Positions 18,802 through 28,682 of a DNA stretch of 64,000 nucleotides are shown here, one piece after another. The notes beneath the pieces were generated by a model. It was not told the origin of the DNA. It searched no databases and worked only from the letters and a program-made list of their open reading frames with translations. Both the position numbers and the translations under genes were made by a program. The DNA is from Sneathiella sp. HT1-7 (lineage in GTDB: Bacteria > Pseudomonadota > Alphaproteobacteria > Sneathiellales > Sneathiellaceae), in NCBI RefSeq assembly GCF_020731145.1, contig NZ_JAJFZN010000003.1:1-64000 (forward strand), read 5' to 3'. Every line of letters starts with the position of its first letter. Position 1 is the stretch's first letter.

Positions 18802-19089
18802 ATGACTGAACTAGGTATTATTGCAGCGGTCTCGATTTTTACTGCGGGACTGACTGTTTCCTTCGGCGCCCTCGGGCCAGCTCTCGGTGAAGCTCGTGCG
18901 GCAGCGCAGGCGCTTGCCTCCATTGCCCAGCAACCGGACGCGGCGGGTACTCTGTCACGAACGCTTTTCGTCAGTCTCGCGATGATTGAATCGACAGCCA
19001 TCTATTGTTTTGTTGTGGCGATGATCCTGATTTTTGCCAATCCCTTCTGGAACGCAGCGCTAGCCGCCGCCAAAGTTGCAGGCAGCTAG
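18802..19089 (+). CDS. atpE: N-ATPase subunit c (rotor ring)
   Basis: The 95-aa two-helix hairpin has the loop RxxAxQ-P form (IAQQPDAAG). The ion-binding carboxylate is E63 in MIESTAIY. S64, T65 and Y68 match the sodium-site ESTxxY pattern known from Ilyobacter. At the position of the Ilyobacter Q32 the protein has E30 (GPALGEAR), as in other N-ATPases, so sodium or proton use cannot be decided from sequence. The preceding ribosome site is near-perfect, fitting the many copies per enzyme. Confidence 0.95.
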   Translation: MTELGIIAAVSIFTAGLTVSFGALGPALGEARAAAQALASIAQQPDAAGTLSRTLFVSLAMIESTAIYCFVVAMILIFANPFWNAALAAAKVAGS

Positions 19090-19092
19090 TCC

Positions 19093-19857
19093 ATGTCAAT
19101 CGATTGGGTCACGATTGCGGCGCAGCTTGCCAATTTCCTCATTCTGGTCTGGCTGCTCAAGCGCTTCCTCTATCGGCCGATCCTTGATGGGATCGATGCA
19201 CGAGAGGCGGAAATCTCGCAGCGCGTTGCTGAGGCAAAAGCCGCGACAGAAAAGGCTCATTCGGTAGAAGCCGAACATCGATCTGAGCTTGAAAAGCTCC
19301 ATGCTCAAAAATCCGAGTTCCTTGAAGCCGCCCGCACAAAAGCAGCAGAGGAGCTGGAGAAGCTCGAAGCCGAGACACAGGGTCTTATCGAGGTGGATCG
19401 AGCGAACTGGCAGGCGGAAATGACTAAGATGAGAGCCGACTATGCAGCTGATCTCAAGGCGGCTGGCGCGGGTGCCATCCTGTCTCTGACCCGGAAGGTC
19501 CTTAATGATCTCGCAAACGCCGAACTGGAGGACTACATTGTCGCGCATCTTGAAGGCAAGCTGCCCGAGCTTGGGCAGGAACTTCAGGCATCCTCGGGGA
19601 CGAGCGAAAAAGCTGTTGTCCTGACCAGATTCAAACTGTCCGAAAAATCCCGCACCCGGTTTACGAAAAGCTTTCACAAGCTGGTTGCGGGCGTGCCGCT
19701 GAAGTTCGAGACGGACGGGGATCAATCACTTGGTGTCATTTTACAACTTGGTGGCGCGCGGATCGGCTGGACGATTGAGAGTTATATCGACGGGCTTGAG
19801 GGGATGCTGGAAGAACGTCTGGCGACGCAAACGATACATCGAAAAGGTGGATCATGA
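19093..19857 (+). CDS. atpF: N-ATPase subunit b, long form with C-terminal delta-like segment
   Basis: The 254-aa protein has one N-terminal membrane helix ([20 protein letters not shown]), then a long charged coiled coil to about residue 130. A folded tail follows, ending [28 protein letters not shown], which resembles the C-terminus of subunit delta. The operon has no separate atpH, so this tail may do the work of delta by joining the stator to F1. Length is well above the usual 160 aa. It overlaps atpA by 4 bp. Confidence 0.9.
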   Translation: MSIDWVTIAAQLANFLILVWLLKRFLYRPILDGIDAREAEISQRVAEAKAATEKAHSVEAEHRSELEKLHAQKSEFLEAARTKAAEELEKLEAETQGLIEVDRANWQAEMTKMRADYAADLKAAGAGAILSLTRKVLNDLANAELEDYIVAHLEGKLPELGQELQASSGTSEKAVVLTRFKLSEKSRTRFTKSFHKLVAGVPLKFETDGDQSLGVILQLGGARIGWTIESYIDGLEGMLEERLATQTIHRKGGS

Positions 19858-21404
19858 AACTCCCCAGCAACAATGGTCTGGCCGGTTCGGATGCGCTCGC
19901 TCTTATCGGAGAACTGATATCCGGTCCCTCACCACAGCCTACCGTCAATGAAATTGGCAAGGTATCGGAGGTTAGCGCCGGGATTGTCATGGTATCCGGG
20001 CTTGGTCGGGCGCTTTCGGACGAACTTGTAGTTTTTGCGTCTGGCGTGAAGGGCATTGTTTTTGATCTTGAACCGACGCGGCTAGGGGTGATCCTTTTGG
20101 GGCCTTCAGATAATGTTGCAGTCGGTGACGATGTGCGCCGGACGGGCAAGGTGGTGAGTGTGCCAGTGGGCGAAAAGCTGCTGGGCCGGGTTGTGGATGC
20201 GATGGGAAAGCCGTTGGATGATCTGGGGCCAATAACGGGCGTGCAGTTGCGACCGGTGGAAGCGGACGCCCCGGCAATCCTTTCCCGCGTTGAAATTACG
20301 CGCCCTCTGTCGACCGGTCTAAAGGCGATTGATGCGGCGGTACCGATCGGCCGGGGACAGCGTGAACTGATTATCGGTGATCGGCAGACCGGTAAAACTT
20401 CAATCGCTGTCGATGCCATTCTCAATCAGGCGACGACCGGTGTGATCTGTATCTATTGCGCCATTGGCCAACGCGGCGATGCCGTTGCGCGAGTCATTGG
20501 CGCGCTTAAAGACAGCGCGATGATGGAAAATACCATTGTCATGGTGACAAGTGGTGAGGAAACGCCGGGGCTGAGCTATATTGCGCCTTATGCAGCGACG
20601 ACAATGGCTGAGTATTTTTCTGATCAGGGACGCGATGTTCTGGTTATTTATGATGACCTTACGCGCCATGCGCAGTCATACCGGGAACTTTCTCTGCTGT
20701 TGCGTCGGCCGCCGGGACGGGAGGCCTACCCCGGCGATATTTTCTATGTTCATGCCCGCCTCCTAGAGCGGGCCGGACAGTTTTCCGCGTCGCATGGCGG
20801 GGGATCGTTAACGGCACTTCCCGTCATAGAGACACAGGCTGGCAATCTTTCCGCCTATATTCCAACTAACCTGATTTCCATCACCGATGGTCAGGTCTAT
20901 CTATCGCCTCATCTGGTTCGGAAGAACCAGTTTCCCGCCGTTGATCTCGGGAAATCCGTTTCTCGCGTTGGCGGTAAAGCGCAGAGCCCGGCATTTCGGG
21001 AGGTCGCCGGGAATATTCGTGTGACTCTATCGCAGTTCGAGGAACTGGAAAGCTTCGCCCGCTTTGGCACCCGGTTGGATGAGGAGACGAAGAAACGCCT
21101 GATGCGGGGAAGCGCGGTTCGCGGGGCCCTCCGACAGCCCGAACGTGATCCGATCCCTGCACCTGAACAGTTGACGATCCTGCTGGCGGCAATGAACGGT
21201 CTGCTTGATGGCATTGCCGAAAATGAAATGGCAGCGGCGATGACAGCGTTGCGCGAGACGGCGCGGATCCGGCTTGGCCTAGTTGCCGATAGGATCATGG
21301 CACTAGAAAAGCTTGAAAAAGAAGATAAGCAAACCATCCTTGACTTCGCACGGGACGCGCTTGCCGAATTTGAAAAAGGGGAGGGTGATGGCACAGACCC
21401 TTGA
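19854..21404 (+). CDS. atpA: N-ATPase subunit alpha
   Basis: The 516-aa non-catalytic nucleotide-binding subunit of F1 has P-loop GDRQTGKT at 175-182, followed by [43 protein letters not shown] and SISRVGG-like [10 protein letters not shown]. The N-terminal segment, which normally binds delta, is short, in keeping with the missing atpH. ATG lies in the atpF stop (ATGA), and the last 17 bp overlap atpG. Confidence 0.95.
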   Translation: MKLPSNNGLAGSDALALIGELISGPSPQPTVNEIGKVSEVSAGIVMVSGLGRALSDELVVFASGVKGIVFDLEPTRLGVILLGPSDNVAVGDDVRRTGKVVSVPVGEKLLGRVVDAMGKPLDDLGPITGVQLRPVEADAPAILSRVEITRPLSTGLKAIDAAVPIGRGQRELIIGDRQTGKTSIAVDAILNQATTGVICIYCAIGQRGDAVARVIGALKDSAMMENTIVMVTSGEETPGLSYIAPYAATTMAEYFSDQGRDVLVIYDDLTRHAQSYRELSLLLRRPPGREAYPGDIFYVHARLLERAGQFSASHGGGSLTALPVIETQAGNLSAYIPTNLISITDGQVYLSPHLVRKNQFPAVDLGKSVSRVGGKAQSPAFREVAGNIRVTLSQFEELESFARFGTRLDEETKKRLMRGSAVRGALRQPERDPIPAPEQLTILLAAMNGLLDGIAENEMAAAMTALRETARIRLGLVADRIMALEKLEKEDKQTILDFARDALAEFEKGEGDGTDP

Positions 21405-22311
21405 AACGCTAAACCATCGCATGTCAACCTTGCAAAGCATCCGCAGTATCGTGCGGACGATGAAGACGCTCTCTGCCGTGAACGCTGCTCCTTATGATCG
21501 CGCGGCGGCCTCAATCAAGGCCTATCATGAGACCGTTCTGCAAGGATTGCAGGTTTTTGCGATGTCTGCGCGGCTCCCTGATATAAGCGTGGATGTGGAT
21601 CGCCATGCGCCGAAAATTGCTCTGGTTTTCGGCTCGGACCACGGTCTTTGCGGCGGATATAACGAGACCGTTGCCGCCGCAGCCAAGGCGCATGTGGGCG
21701 CAAATAGTTGGCATATTCTTGCTGTTGGGGCACAAATGGAGGATGCGTTGTGCGGCCTTGGACTTGACGTTTCGAACCGCTTTACACCGCCAGCCTCGCC
21801 CGATGGTATCGGTCGGCTTGCGGGCGAGATTTTGGTAGCGTTAGATGAGTATCGCGCGCAGATTCAGATGAGCGAGATTGCCTTGACGTTGATCTATATG
21901 CAGCGGAGCGGCCACATTCTTCAGGCACCGAAGGCGCAAGAGTTACTGCCGCTCTCTTCCACATTCCTGACGGACCTTGCAAAACGGCCATGGGAATCCC
22001 GCTCCTTACCAATCCTGATGATGGATGATGCTGCAATTTTTACGGCACTGATCCGAAATCACCTTTTTGCCAGCCTGTTTCGCGCTGCCGCCGAGGCCAT
22101 TGCAACGGAAAATGCTGCTAGGCTTTCCCTCATGCAGCAAGCAGAACGGGCCATTGATGATCGCCATGAGGAAATGCTTCAGGCTGTCCGGTCCGCACGC
22201 CAGTCAGAGATTACCAATGAGCTTCTCGATGTAATCACGGGATTTGAAGCATTAAAAAAGAAAAATTCAAAAGACAAAGATTCGGGCGGCAAGTTACCGC
22301 CGTTCAGCTAA
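21388..22311 (+). CDS. atpG: N-ATPase subunit gamma
   Basis: The 307-aa central rotor shaft runs from ATG 21388 ([31 protein letters not shown]), chosen because it gives the standard N-terminal helix and has GGGGAGGGT before it. The conserved C-terminal helix ([23 protein letters not shown]) is present. The sequence is divergent from housekeeping gamma subunits, typical for N-ATPases. It is the last gene of the operon; the ABC exporter operon converges on it 57 bp further on. Confidence 0.92.
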   Translation: MAQTLETLNHRMSTLQSIRSIVRTMKTLSAVNAAPYDRAAASIKAYHETVLQGLQVFAMSARLPDISVDVDRHAPKIALVFGSDHGLCGGYNETVAAAAKAHVGANSWHILAVGAQMEDALCGLGLDVSNRFTPPASPDGIGRLAGEILVALDEYRAQIQMSEIALTLIYMQRSGHILQAPKAQELLPLSSTFLTDLAKRPWESRSLPILMMDDAAIFTALIRNHLFASLFRAAAEAIATENAARLSLMQQAERAIDDRHEEMLQAVRSARQSEITNELLDVITGFEALKKKNSKDKDSGGKLPPFS

Positions 22312-22368
22312 TTCTTGCGTCGGAAAAGCTAACGCCGCGTTTTTAGATGACAAAATCCACGCCAATCT

Positions 22369-23493
22369 TCATCTCGCAGAGGCGAGTGTTGCCCTGAAAC
22401 GAGCTAGGCCGAAAGTGAAGAAGGCTACCCCAATCACTGTAGTTGCCAGCAGTTGAGGCCAAACAATCTCAATCCCCGCGCCACGATATAGAACGGCCTG
22501 CGCGAACTTGATGAAATGCGTGGAAGGCAATACCTGTACTGTGTTTTGCAGTGCCTCTGGCATGCTTTCCAACGGTGTGATACCTCCCGATAACAGGTTC
22601 ATTACAACGAAAACCGGGATAGAAAGTAACCCAAACTGTGGCATCGTTGTCGCTAGCGTCGAAAGCGTAATACCCATTGCGGTTACGGCAAAAAGATATA
22701 CGGCGGAACCAAGCGCAAAGAGCGCAATCGAACCGACGATGGGTATCCCGAGTAGCCCCTGTACGACAAAATGCAGCGAGAGCACCGCCGCAAGTACAAT
22801 CACCAACCCATTTGCCCAGATTTTGGCCAACATGATTTCGCTGGAGGTAACCGGCATCACCAGCAGATGCTCGAGGGTTCCGTGCTCACGCTCGCGGATT
22901 ACGGCGGCGCCGCTCAGGATAATTGCGAGGATTGTGAGGTTGTTGATGATCTGCATCACAGCCATGAACCAAGTGGAATCGAGGTTTGGGTTGTATTTAG
23001 CTCGCACCCGTAAATCGACTGGTAAAACCACAGCGCCACTGGATCTACTAACAAATTTCAGCAGTTCGGCATTGACGATGCTGGAAATGTAAGTTGCCCC
23101 GTTACCGGCAATCGTCATCGCGGTCGCATCGACGTTCAACTGGATTTCAGGAATGCGTCCTGATAACACGTCTGACTCAAAATCAGGGGGGATATCCAGC
23201 ACAAAAGTGTATCGGCCCGCGTCCATGCCCGGATCGACCGCGCTTAAATCAATCACCTCCGGCGTTTTAAAGTACGGGGGCAGAAACGCTCCGGTGATCT
23301 GTCCCGACAGTTCCGACCGATCCTCATCTACAACAGCGATGGACGCATTGTGCAGCTCGGTCTGTACTCCGTGGGCGACGGTGTAGATCGCAAATGTGAA
23401 GGTGTAAAAGATCAGGCCCATCAGCACCGGGTCGCGCAGAAGGCTGAATAATTCCTTTACGCCCAGGCGGTATATGTTGGTAATCCAGCGCAT
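22369..23493 (-). CDS. yhhJ: ABC-2 permease, YhhJ-like
   Basis: The 374-aa inner-membrane permease of the ABC-2 type has an N-terminal membrane anchor and a large periplasmic domain (about 45-170). Five or six further helices follow, with the conserved EREHGTLEHLLVMPVTSSEIMLAK loop at about 200. It is the third gene of a YhiI-RbbA-YhhJ order, 3 bp after the RbbA-like gene. It probably pairs with the RbbA permease half to export a compound across the inner membrane. Substrate unknown. Confidence 0.88.
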   Translation of the reverse strand: MRWITNIYRLGVKELFSLLRDPVLMGLIFYTFTFAIYTVAHGVQTELHNASIAVVDEDRSELSGQITGAFLPPYFKTPEVIDLSAVDPGMDAGRYTFVLDIPPDFESDVLSGRIPEIQLNVDATAMTIAGNGATYISSIVNAELLKFVSRSSGAVVLPVDLRVRAKYNPNLDSTWFMAVMQIINNLTILAIILSGAAVIREREHGTLEHLLVMPVTSSEIMLAKIWANGLVIVLAAVLSLHFVVQGLLGIPIVGSIALFALGSAVYLFAVTAMGITLSTLATTMPQFGLLSIPVFVVMNLLSGGITPLESMPEALQNTVQVLPSTHFIKFAQAVLYRGAGIEIVWPQLLATTVIGVAFFTFGLARFRATLASAR

Positions 23494-23496
23494 GGC

Positions 23497-26232
23497 TCAG
23501 GCCTCCTGCTTACGCAAGAATACAGTTGCGGTCGCCAAGAAGAGGATACAAAATCCGGCAAGGATCAGATGATTGGGAAGCAATATCGCGAAATCGAGAC
23601 CTTTGTTGAAGACTCCCGCGCTAATCTGCTGAAAATAAAGTGCAGGGAAAGCCTGACCGATGAACCGCGCGCCGCCTTCGAGGGTGGAGACCGGATACAT
23701 CATGCCCGAAAAATTGACGGTTGGGATCATGACAATAATCGCTGTCGCAAAAATCGCAGCGATTTGGGAGCGAACAAATGTCGATACGACGAGGCCAAAT
23801 GCCGTGGCAGCTGCCGTGAACAATAGCGCCCCGACGACCAATGCCAGAAAGCTGCCCGGCATTCCAATACCAAACACTGTAAGCATCAGGACAACAAGGC
23901 TAACGAAGCTAACCATTGCAACGCCAATATAGGGTAGTTGCTTTCCGAGCAGGAACTCGATTTTATGAACTGGGGCTGCATAAAGATTGACGATTGAGCC
24001 CATTTCCTTTTCACGCACTACGCCGAGTGCTGTAAGCATGGCCGGGATCATGATTAACAGCATCATTAGCACGCCGGGCGGTATCGCATATTGCGAACGG
24101 AATGCCTGATTGTAGCGGAAGCGGGGTTCAACAGTCGCAGGGTAGTAGCTTGGTATCTCACCGTATTCCCGCATTGATATATCACCTAAGTGCGAATACA
24201 GCGCACCCTGTAGATATCCGCGTCCTGTTTCTGCACGCGTCGTATTCGACCCGTCCAGCCACGCACCAATTTCTGGTGTTCGGCCCGCCAAGAGGTCTCG
24301 GCCGTAGTTGGGGGGGATGACTATCGCAAGCGAGATATCACCGGCTTTCATGCGGCGATCCAGTTCGGCGAAATCCTTTATCGGGGGTCGTTCATCAAAA
24401 TAGCGCGAACTCGAAATTGAATCGAGCAGCATCCGGCTTTCACGGGACTGGTCTTGATCTAATGTTGAATAGGACAAGTTCTCGACATCAAAAGTGATGC
24501 CGTATCCCATCGCCAGCATTAGGGCGATCGGGCCAAGCAGTGCGAAAACCAGCCGAATTGGATCGCGCAGAATTTCCATGGTCTCGCGCCGGGCGAATGC
24601 CCAGATACGGGAAGGGGACACCCATCCGATTTTGGCGGCGCGCTGACCGGTCGTCGTGGGAAGGTCAAGTTCTTCATTGGGTGTATTATCCTCGGCGCCA
24701 GCCTCCTTTAAATAAGCAATAAATGCTTCTTCGAGTGTCGCGGCATCGCGCTGCTGACGCAATGCATCGGGAGTACCCTGAGCCAGAACTTTACCCGCGT
24801 GCATCAGCGAGATGCGGTCGCACCGCTCGGCTTCGTTCATGAAATGGGTGGAGATGAAAATCGTCACACCGTCCTTGCGTGATAACTCGATCAACAAAGC
24901 CCAAAATGCATCACGAGCTATTGGATCAACGCCGGAAGTTGGTTCATCAAGGATCAGTAACTCGGGCTTATGCAGAACCGCCACAGCCAATTGGAGGCGC
25001 TGGCGCACGCCTAGTGGAAGACTTTCAGGCATAGCATCCGCCACGTCGCTTAGATCAAATCGTGTAATCAGTTCGTCGACACGCACATCGCGGCTTGCGC
25101 GGGGTAAGTGGAACAAATCGGCGTGCAGTGCCAGATTACGTCGTACCGATAATTCCGAATAAAGAGAAAAAGATTGCGACATGTACCCAACGCGCCGTCG
25201 TGTCGCCAAGCCATCGGTGCCGACGGGTTTGCCGAAGAGCTTTGCATCGCCTTCGGTTGCCGTCAAAAGTCCGGTCAAGATCTTCATGGTCGTGGTCTTA
25301 CCGCAGCCGTTTGACCCGAGAAAGCCAAAAATCTCGCCTGGCTCAATGCGGAAACTGACTTGGTCGACCGCAGTAAAGTCGCCAAAACGCATAGTCAAAC
25401 CGTCGGCCTCAATAGCAAGTGGGCCATCCTGAGCTTTGCGCGAAGGCAGCGTAATAGTTTGATGATCCTGCCTATCTTCTTCAGGCAATAGCGCGATAAA
25501 CGCTGATTCAAGTGTATCGGTGCCAGCCTGTGACATCAATTCTTCTGGCGTTCCGATAGCGAGGATGTGGCCTGCATTCATGGCAATCAGGTGTTCGAAC
25601 CTCTCGGCCTCCGACATATAGGCCGTTGCGGTAATGACGCTCATGCCGGGACGCCGCGCGCGAATGCGGTCGATTAGTTGCCAGAACTGTTGGCGTGATA
25701 GAGGATCGACACCGGTTGTCGGTTCATCGAGGATCAGTAAATCGGGATCGTGGATAAGTGCGCAACAAAGCGAAAGCTTTTGCTTCATTCCTCCGGAAAG
25801 CTTGCCTGCCGGGCGATCCATGAAGGGCGCAAGTCCCGTGCTCCTCAGCAGATCAGTGATGCGTGTGGTGCGTTCCTGAGCCGACTGGCCGTAAAGACGA
25901 CCAAAAAAATCTATATTTTCAATGACTGAAAGTGTCGGATAGAGGTTTCTCCCGAGTCCTTGCGGCATGTAAGCGATGCGTCTGCAAACCCCATCACGAT
26001 GCTCCCGGTCACTCATCGAGCCGTCGAGCACTTCTACCGTACCGTTTTGTAGTCGACGCACGCCCGCAATCAGTCCCAGAAATGTGGACTTTCCGACACC
26101 GTCAGGTCCAATTAAGCCAACCATTTGGCCCATGGGGATTGCAACCGACACATCCTCAAGCGCTGCGGTCGCCCCGTAGCGGTGGGTTACGCTGGTGAGG
26201 GTGGCGACCATGTCGGAAGCCGATTTAGTCAT
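23497..26232 (-). CDS. rbbA: RbbA-type ABC transporter (two ATPase domains fused to ABC-2 permease)
   Basis: The 911-aa fusion has a first ABC ATPase with Walker A GPDGVGKST (42-50) and signature LSGGMKQKL. A second has GSNGCGKTT and a degenerate signature LPLGVRQRL. A C-terminal ABC-2 membrane domain includes ALGVVREKEMGSIVNLYAAPVHKIE. E. coli RbbA was named for ribosome association, but the fused permease and flanking HlyD and YhhJ genes favour an exporter. It overlaps the HlyD gene by 4 bp. All three genes read away from an FNR-like promoter at about 27.3 kb. Confidence 0.9.
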   Translation of the reverse strand: MTKSASDMVATLTSVTHRYGATAALEDVSVAIPMGQMVGLIGPDGVGKSTFLGLIAGVRRLQNGTVEVLDGSMSDREHRDGVCRRIAYMPQGLGRNLYPTLSVIENIDFFGRLYGQSAQERTTRITDLLRSTGLAPFMDRPAGKLSGGMKQKLSLCCALIHDPDLLILDEPTTGVDPLSRQQFWQLIDRIRARRPGMSVITATAYMSEAERFEHLIAMNAGHILAIGTPEELMSQAGTDTLESAFIALLPEEDRQDHQTITLPSRKAQDGPLAIEADGLTMRFGDFTAVDQVSFRIEPGEIFGFLGSNGCGKTTTMKILTGLLTATEGDAKLFGKPVGTDGLATRRRVGYMSQSFSLYSELSVRRNLALHADLFHLPRASRDVRVDELITRFDLSDVADAMPESLPLGVRQRLQLAVAVLHKPELLILDEPTSGVDPIARDAFWALLIELSRKDGVTIFISTHFMNEAERCDRISLMHAGKVLAQGTPDALRQQRDAATLEEAFIAYLKEAGAEDNTPNEELDLPTTTGQRAAKIGWVSPSRIWAFARRETMEILRDPIRLVFALLGPIALMLAMGYGITFDVENLSYSTLDQDQSRESRMLLDSISSSRYFDERPPIKDFAELDRRMKAGDISLAIVIPPNYGRDLLAGRTPEIGAWLDGSNTTRAETGRGYLQGALYSHLGDISMREYGEIPSYYPATVEPRFRYNQAFRSQYAIPPGVLMMLLIMIPAMLTALGVVREKEMGSIVNLYAAPVHKIEFLLGKQLPYIGVAMVSFVSLVVLMLTVFGIGMPGSFLALVVGALLFTAAATAFGLVVSTFVRSQIAAIFATAIIVMIPTVNFSGMMYPVSTLEGGARFIGQAFPALYFQQISAGVFNKGLDFAILLPNHLILAGFCILFLATATVFLRKQEA

Positions 26233-27206
26233 GGCAGTTTAACTGTCAGCATTTCCGGCCATTCCGCGTCTGGAGAAACGCGGACAATGGCAAATCCGGG
26301 AACGCCAGTTTTCACTACCTCTTGATATTTCTCGAGAACTTCTGCCGGTATTTGCAATTTGACGCGAAATGTCAACTTCGCGCGTTCGCTTTCGGTTTCA
26401 ACATACTTGGGAGTGAACTGCGCCTCGGAGGCGACGAATTCAACAGATGCCGGGATCACATATTGTGGTGCGGCATCAAGGATCAGCCGTGCTTCGGCCC
26501 CAAAGCGGAGCCGGCCCGCATCATCAGTGGGTAGATAAACATCCATATAGACATCTGTCAGATCAAGCAGGGTGATTACTTTCCCGCCCGCCGCGAGAAC
26601 CTCGCCGGGCTGGGCTAAGCGATATTGCACACGGCCGTTTCTAGGGGCGGTCAAAGTATAGTCAGCGAGATTTGCCCTCAGGGCTGCGACTTTCGCCTCC
26701 GATGCTTCTATTGCTGCCTTGGCAGAGGCAATTTGAGCATGCGCGGTATTTAGTGCCGCAATCGCGGTGATCTCTTGTGAACGTCTCTGATCCAACGTCT
26801 GTCCGGTTGCATATCCGCGCGATATCAGGGTCTCTGTGCGCTTTAACTCAGCTTGGGCAAGGGTCACTTCGCCCTCACGCTGAGCGACCAAAGCCTTTGC
26901 CTGCGCTAGCTCCTGTTCGGCCTGACGAGTTGCCGCTTCGGCGGCACGGATTTCTGCTTCTAGCTCAGTGGAGTCAATGCGAGCGACAACATCACCGGAC
27001 GCAACCATTTGCCCTTCGTCAGCCAAAACTTCAGCAATCCGTCCACCAAATTTGAGAGCAACGTCTACTCGCTCCGCCTCGATTCGCCCATTGGCGCGGA
27101 CGAACCCATCAGGTAGATCGCTTTGCTGTTGTTGCCACCAGTAATAACCCCCAGCCGCAACGGCAACAACCATGACACCGATCGTCAGGATGGTTTTTAA
27201 TTTCAT
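26229..27206 (-). CDS. yhiI: HlyD-family membrane fusion protein, YhiI-like
   Basis: The 325-aa periplasmic adaptor is held by one N-terminal membrane helix (ILTIGVMVVAVAAGGYYWW). A lipoyl half (VALKFGGRIAEVLADEGQMVASGDVVARI), a long coiled-coil hairpin rich in Ala, Glu and Gln, then the second lipoyl half and beta-barrel follow. ATG 27206 is preferred over a longer frame to 27251 because it places the membrane helix at the N-terminus. It is the first gene of the exporter operon, 71 nt after the predicted FNR-dependent start. Confidence 0.9.
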   Translation of the reverse strand: MKLKTILTIGVMVVAVAAGGYYWWQQQQSDLPDGFVRANGRIEAERVDVALKFGGRIAEVLADEGQMVASGDVVARIDSTELEAEIRAAEAATRQAEQELAQAKALVAQREGEVTLAQAELKRTETLISRGYATGQTLDQRRSQEITAIAALNTAHAQIASAKAAIEASEAKVAALRANLADYTLTAPRNGRVQYRLAQPGEVLAAGGKVITLLDLTDVYMDVYLPTDDAGRLRFGAEARLILDAAPQYVIPASVEFVASEAQFTPKYVETESERAKLTFRVKLQIPAEVLEKYQEVVKTGVPGFAIVRVSPDAEWPEMLTVKLP

Positions 27207-27283
27207 TTCATGCCGCTCCCTTAGAGAGTAGGATTTAGTCTGGCCTAACAAACCGGATATGCCAAAGCACCGAACCGAATGAT

Positions 27284-27325
27284 AACATAGGCTGAGTGTA
27301 CTGGCTCAACATTGATTGTGGTCAA
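27284..27325 (-). promoter_or_regulatory. FNR/FixK-like box and promoter of the yhiI-rbbA-yhhJ unit
   Basis: TTGATTGTGGTCAA (27312-27325) fits TTGAT-N4-RTCAA. For the minus strand a box at -41.5 predicts a start at 27277 and a -10 at 27289-27284, where TATGTT is read. The spacing is exactly that of class II FNR promoters. The rest of 27207-27480 holds only an AT-rich 6-bp inverted repeat (27403-27408 / 27419-27424). Confidence 0.7.
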
Positions 27326-27505
27326 AGGTATTTAGCAGAAAAGGGCGGAAAATTCAGTGGTCATTCATACAACGGCACTTGCATCTCGGTAAGCTCGCCG
27401 CTTAAAATCAATAGATAAATTTTAGCCAAGATTCACTGCACCTAAATAAGCCTTACTAATAAATAATCTGGAGATGGACACTCGCATTTCAGGAGGTGTT
27501 CATAG

Positions 27506-27568
27506 ATGAAAATTTCAGTATTCCCTGAAATGCCCCAAGACTGGAAAGGAAGCAAAAATGCCGGTTAG
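27506..27568 (+). CDS. Possible leader ORF overlapping nicX start
   Basis: A 20-codon frame (MKISVFPEMPQDWKGSKNAG) starts at ATG 27506 behind AGGAGGTG, one of the strongest ribosome sites in the window. It ends at TAG 27566-27568, 10 bp inside nicX. Translation of the leader would bring ribosomes onto the nicX start, so coupling is plausible. Codons 3-9 lie in a hairpin. It could also be a chance frame; no homologue is known to me. Confidence 0.35.
   Translation: MKISVFPEMPQDWKGSKNAG
27512..27531 (+). promoter_or_regulatory. Hairpin with alternative partner at the leader ribosome site
   Basis: ATTTCAG (27512-27518) and CTGAAAT (27525-27531) form a perfect 7-bp stem. A second ATTTCAG at 27486-27492 overlaps the leader ribosome site and could pair with the same CTGAAAT, which would make two mutually exclusive folds. 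Confidence 0.35.
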
Positions 27569-28601
27569 CGACTATCAGATGATTACAGCTTGGACTGAAG
27601 TTCTGAAACTTTCAGAGCTGCAGAAAGGCCAAATAGTTACCATTCTGACGTCGATTAATACGCATCCACAAACTCTTTCAACGGCGACAATCGCGGTTCA
27701 GTCTTTTGGGGCGATCGTTAGCAGGATTGATTTGCCCCCCGTGAATGGGGAAAAAGCATTAAGCCGCGACCCGCTTGCTTATTTGGGCACGACTCCATTG
27801 ACTGGTAACACTGCGGTAATTGAGGCCCTCAAGCAAAGCGACATTGTTCTGGACTTGATGACATTGTTGTTCTCGCCTGAACAAATGGAAATTCTTGAAA
27901 CAGGAACAAAGATCCTTCTTGCGGTGGAGCCACCGGAAGTTTTGGCGCGTATGATACCAACAATTGAAGATAAAAGTCGTGTCCTGAAAGCAAAGAAAGT
28001 ATTTGAACAAGCCCGTGTCATGAAAGTAACCTCTCCCGCCGGAACCGACCTTACCTGTCAATTAGGGGAATTTCCGGTGATAGGAGAATATGGTTTCGTG
28101 GACGAGCCTGGACGATGGGATCATTGGCCAAGTGGTTTCCTTTTCAGCTTTCCCAATGAAGGCGGCAGTGAAGGGCGGATCATTATCGATAAAGGTGACA
28201 TTCTGTTGCCGCAAAAATCTTACCTTCAAGAATCAATTATTGTTGAAATGTTAAACGGTTATGCTGTCGATATCAGTGGCGGTTGGGAAGCGGAGTTATT
28301 GTCAGAATATATGGACTCGTTTAAAGACCCAGAAGCCTATGCCATGTCGCATATAGGCTGGGGACTGCAACCTAGGGCAAAGAGATCGACACTGGGTTTA
28401 TATGACCGCGAAGCGACGATTGGTATGGATGCGCGGGCTTACGAAGGTAATTTTCTCTTTTCTCTGGGTCCAAATAACGAGGCGGGAGGCTCGCGCACAA
28501 CGGCCTGTCATATGGATATCCCGCTCCGAAATTGCACAGTATCACTTGACGGTGTCGAAGTTGTCCGTGACGGCAAAGTGCTTGATGAGGCCTTTCAATA
28601 A
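27558..28601 (+). CDS. nicX: 2,5-dihydroxypyridine 5,6-dioxygenase (NicX-like)
   Basis: The 347-aa protein closely resembles NicX of Pseudomonas putida along its length, including TGTKILLAVEPPEVLARM, YGFVDEPGRWDHWPSGFLF, SHIGWGLQPRA and CHMDIPLRNC. NicX opens 2,5-dihydroxypyridine with oxygen to N-formylmaleamate using a mononuclear Fe(II). The expected ligands H265, H318 and D320 fall at the same numbers. The fold is M29-aminopeptidase-like. Downstream genes of the maleamate pathway (nicD, nicE, nicF) are not in the window. It converges with the molybdenum hydroxylase operon, which could supply its substrate. The product may act on a related hydroxypyridine. Confidence 0.88.
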   Translation: MPVSDYQMITAWTEVLKLSELQKGQIVTILTSINTHPQTLSTATIAVQSFGAIVSRIDLPPVNGEKALSRDPLAYLGTTPLTGNTAVIEALKQSDIVLDLMTLLFSPEQMEILETGTKILLAVEPPEVLARMIPTIEDKSRVLKAKKVFEQARVMKVTSPAGTDLTCQLGEFPVIGEYGFVDEPGRWDHWPSGFLFSFPNEGGSEGRIIIDKGDILLPQKSYLQESIIVEMLNGYAVDISGGWEAELLSEYMDSFKDPEAYAMSHIGWGLQPRAKRSTLGLYDREATIGMDARAYEGNFLFSLGPNNEAGGSRTTACHMDIPLRNCTVSLDGVEVVRDGKVLDEAFQ

Positions 28602-28682
28602 TAAATCAGAACGTGCCACGTCTTGTGACGAGTAAAAGGCTTTGAATAAAATGGATGTAGCTGATTTATCTTAACTACAAAG

